Origin: Nemertoderma westbladi
Taxonomy: Eukaryota > Xenacoelomorpha > Nemertodermatida > Nemertodermatidae
Direction: 5' to 3'
DNA: 64,000 nt
NCBI GenBank assembly: GCA_032718475.1
Contig: JAUCBJ010002087.1
Coordinates: 1 to 64,000 of the forward strand
The stretch's first letter is position 1. The number at the start of each line of letters is the position of its first letter. A program made the translations under genes and the position numbers. Of this stretch, positions 63,823 through 64,000 are shown in pieces. The notes under the pieces are model-generated. The model had not been told where the DNA came from, did no database searches, and saw only the letters and a list, made by a program, of their open reading frames with translations.

Positions 63823-64000
63823 AATTTTGTAATTGTAATAATGTAAGCAATACAGAAATACGGAAATCTTGAATACACAGATCTGCAGATACCAGGATAT
63901 CAGGGATACAGGGCTGCAGTTCAGCAGATTCTTACAGCAATACTACACTACAGTACTGGTTCCCTAGCCTAGCACCAACAGTACCGGTATGTGCGGTATG
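63823..64000. other. Region upstream of HIBADH
   Basis: Short stretch 5' of the HIBADH start. It is CAG/TAC-rich and shows no recognisable core promoter. Confidence 0.4.

Overview
The window is animal (metazoan) nuclear DNA, most likely from an invertebrate. It is AT-rich, has long poly-G/C tracts, a spliceosomal intron with GT..AG ends, BEL/Pao and CsRn1-type Gypsy LTR retrotransposons, non-LTR retrotransposon remnants, minisatellites, and host genes for a prominin, a mitochondrial NADP-isocitrate dehydrogenase and a 3-hydroxyisobutyrate dehydrogenase. The phylum cannot be fixed from the sequence. Intron density looks low: prominin is uninterrupted over 947 codons, the isocitrate dehydrogenase has one 163-bp intron, and the 3-hydroxyisobutyrate dehydrogenase has none.

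Layout. 1-4057: AT-rich intergenic DNA. 4058-6901 (-): complete prominin-like pentaspan membrane protein. 6902-12077: intergenic DNA with small repeats, a possible SINE and a decayed LINE reverse transcriptase. 12078-43931: one 31.9-kb nested retrotransposon complex. 43932-47920: diverged repeats sharing a recurrent 14-bp motif. 47921-55975: a very large 17-bp minisatellite that traps a LINE 3' end. 57319-58840 (-): mitochondrial isocitrate dehydrogenase. 58841-62022: foldback element and a Harbinger-like MITE. 62023-62640: a death-fold-like coding fragment running into a 63-bp minisatellite. 62820-63822 (-): 3-hydroxyisobutyrate dehydrogenase with two single-base frameshifts.

The nested complex is the main structure. 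The outer element is a minus-strand BEL/Pao retrotransposon with about 2.16-kb LTRs (TGTTA..TAACA ends) and a 5-bp CCACA target duplication. Its internal part (18593-29313) carries a coiled-coil ORF, a gag-protease ORF, an RT-RNase H-integrase ORF behind a single in-frame TAG, and a broken accessory ORF before the 3' LTR. One LTR (12078-18592) is interrupted by an almost intact CsRn1-type Gypsy element (identical 230-bp LTRs, AGCG duplication). The other LTR (29314-43931) is interrupted by a 5'-truncated LINE (29401-30020, 10-bp duplication) and by a second BEL/Pao element (31039-42864, 1259-bp LTRs, GGCGT duplication). Each outer LTR preserves the empty site of the insertions in its partner, so all three boundaries can be read to the base. 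With the insertions removed, the outer LTRs are 2155 and 2157 bp.

The second BEL/Pao element keeps one long gag-protease ORF (1376 codons) but has lost RT, RNase H core and integrase. Its near-identical LTRs indicate recent transposition using enzymes supplied by another element. Both BEL/Pao elements carry an extra Cys-rich ORF between pol and the 3' LTR, which I do not recognise. The Gypsy element shows a textbook -1 frameshift signal at gag/pro: a heptamer in the right phase followed by a 12-bp stem.
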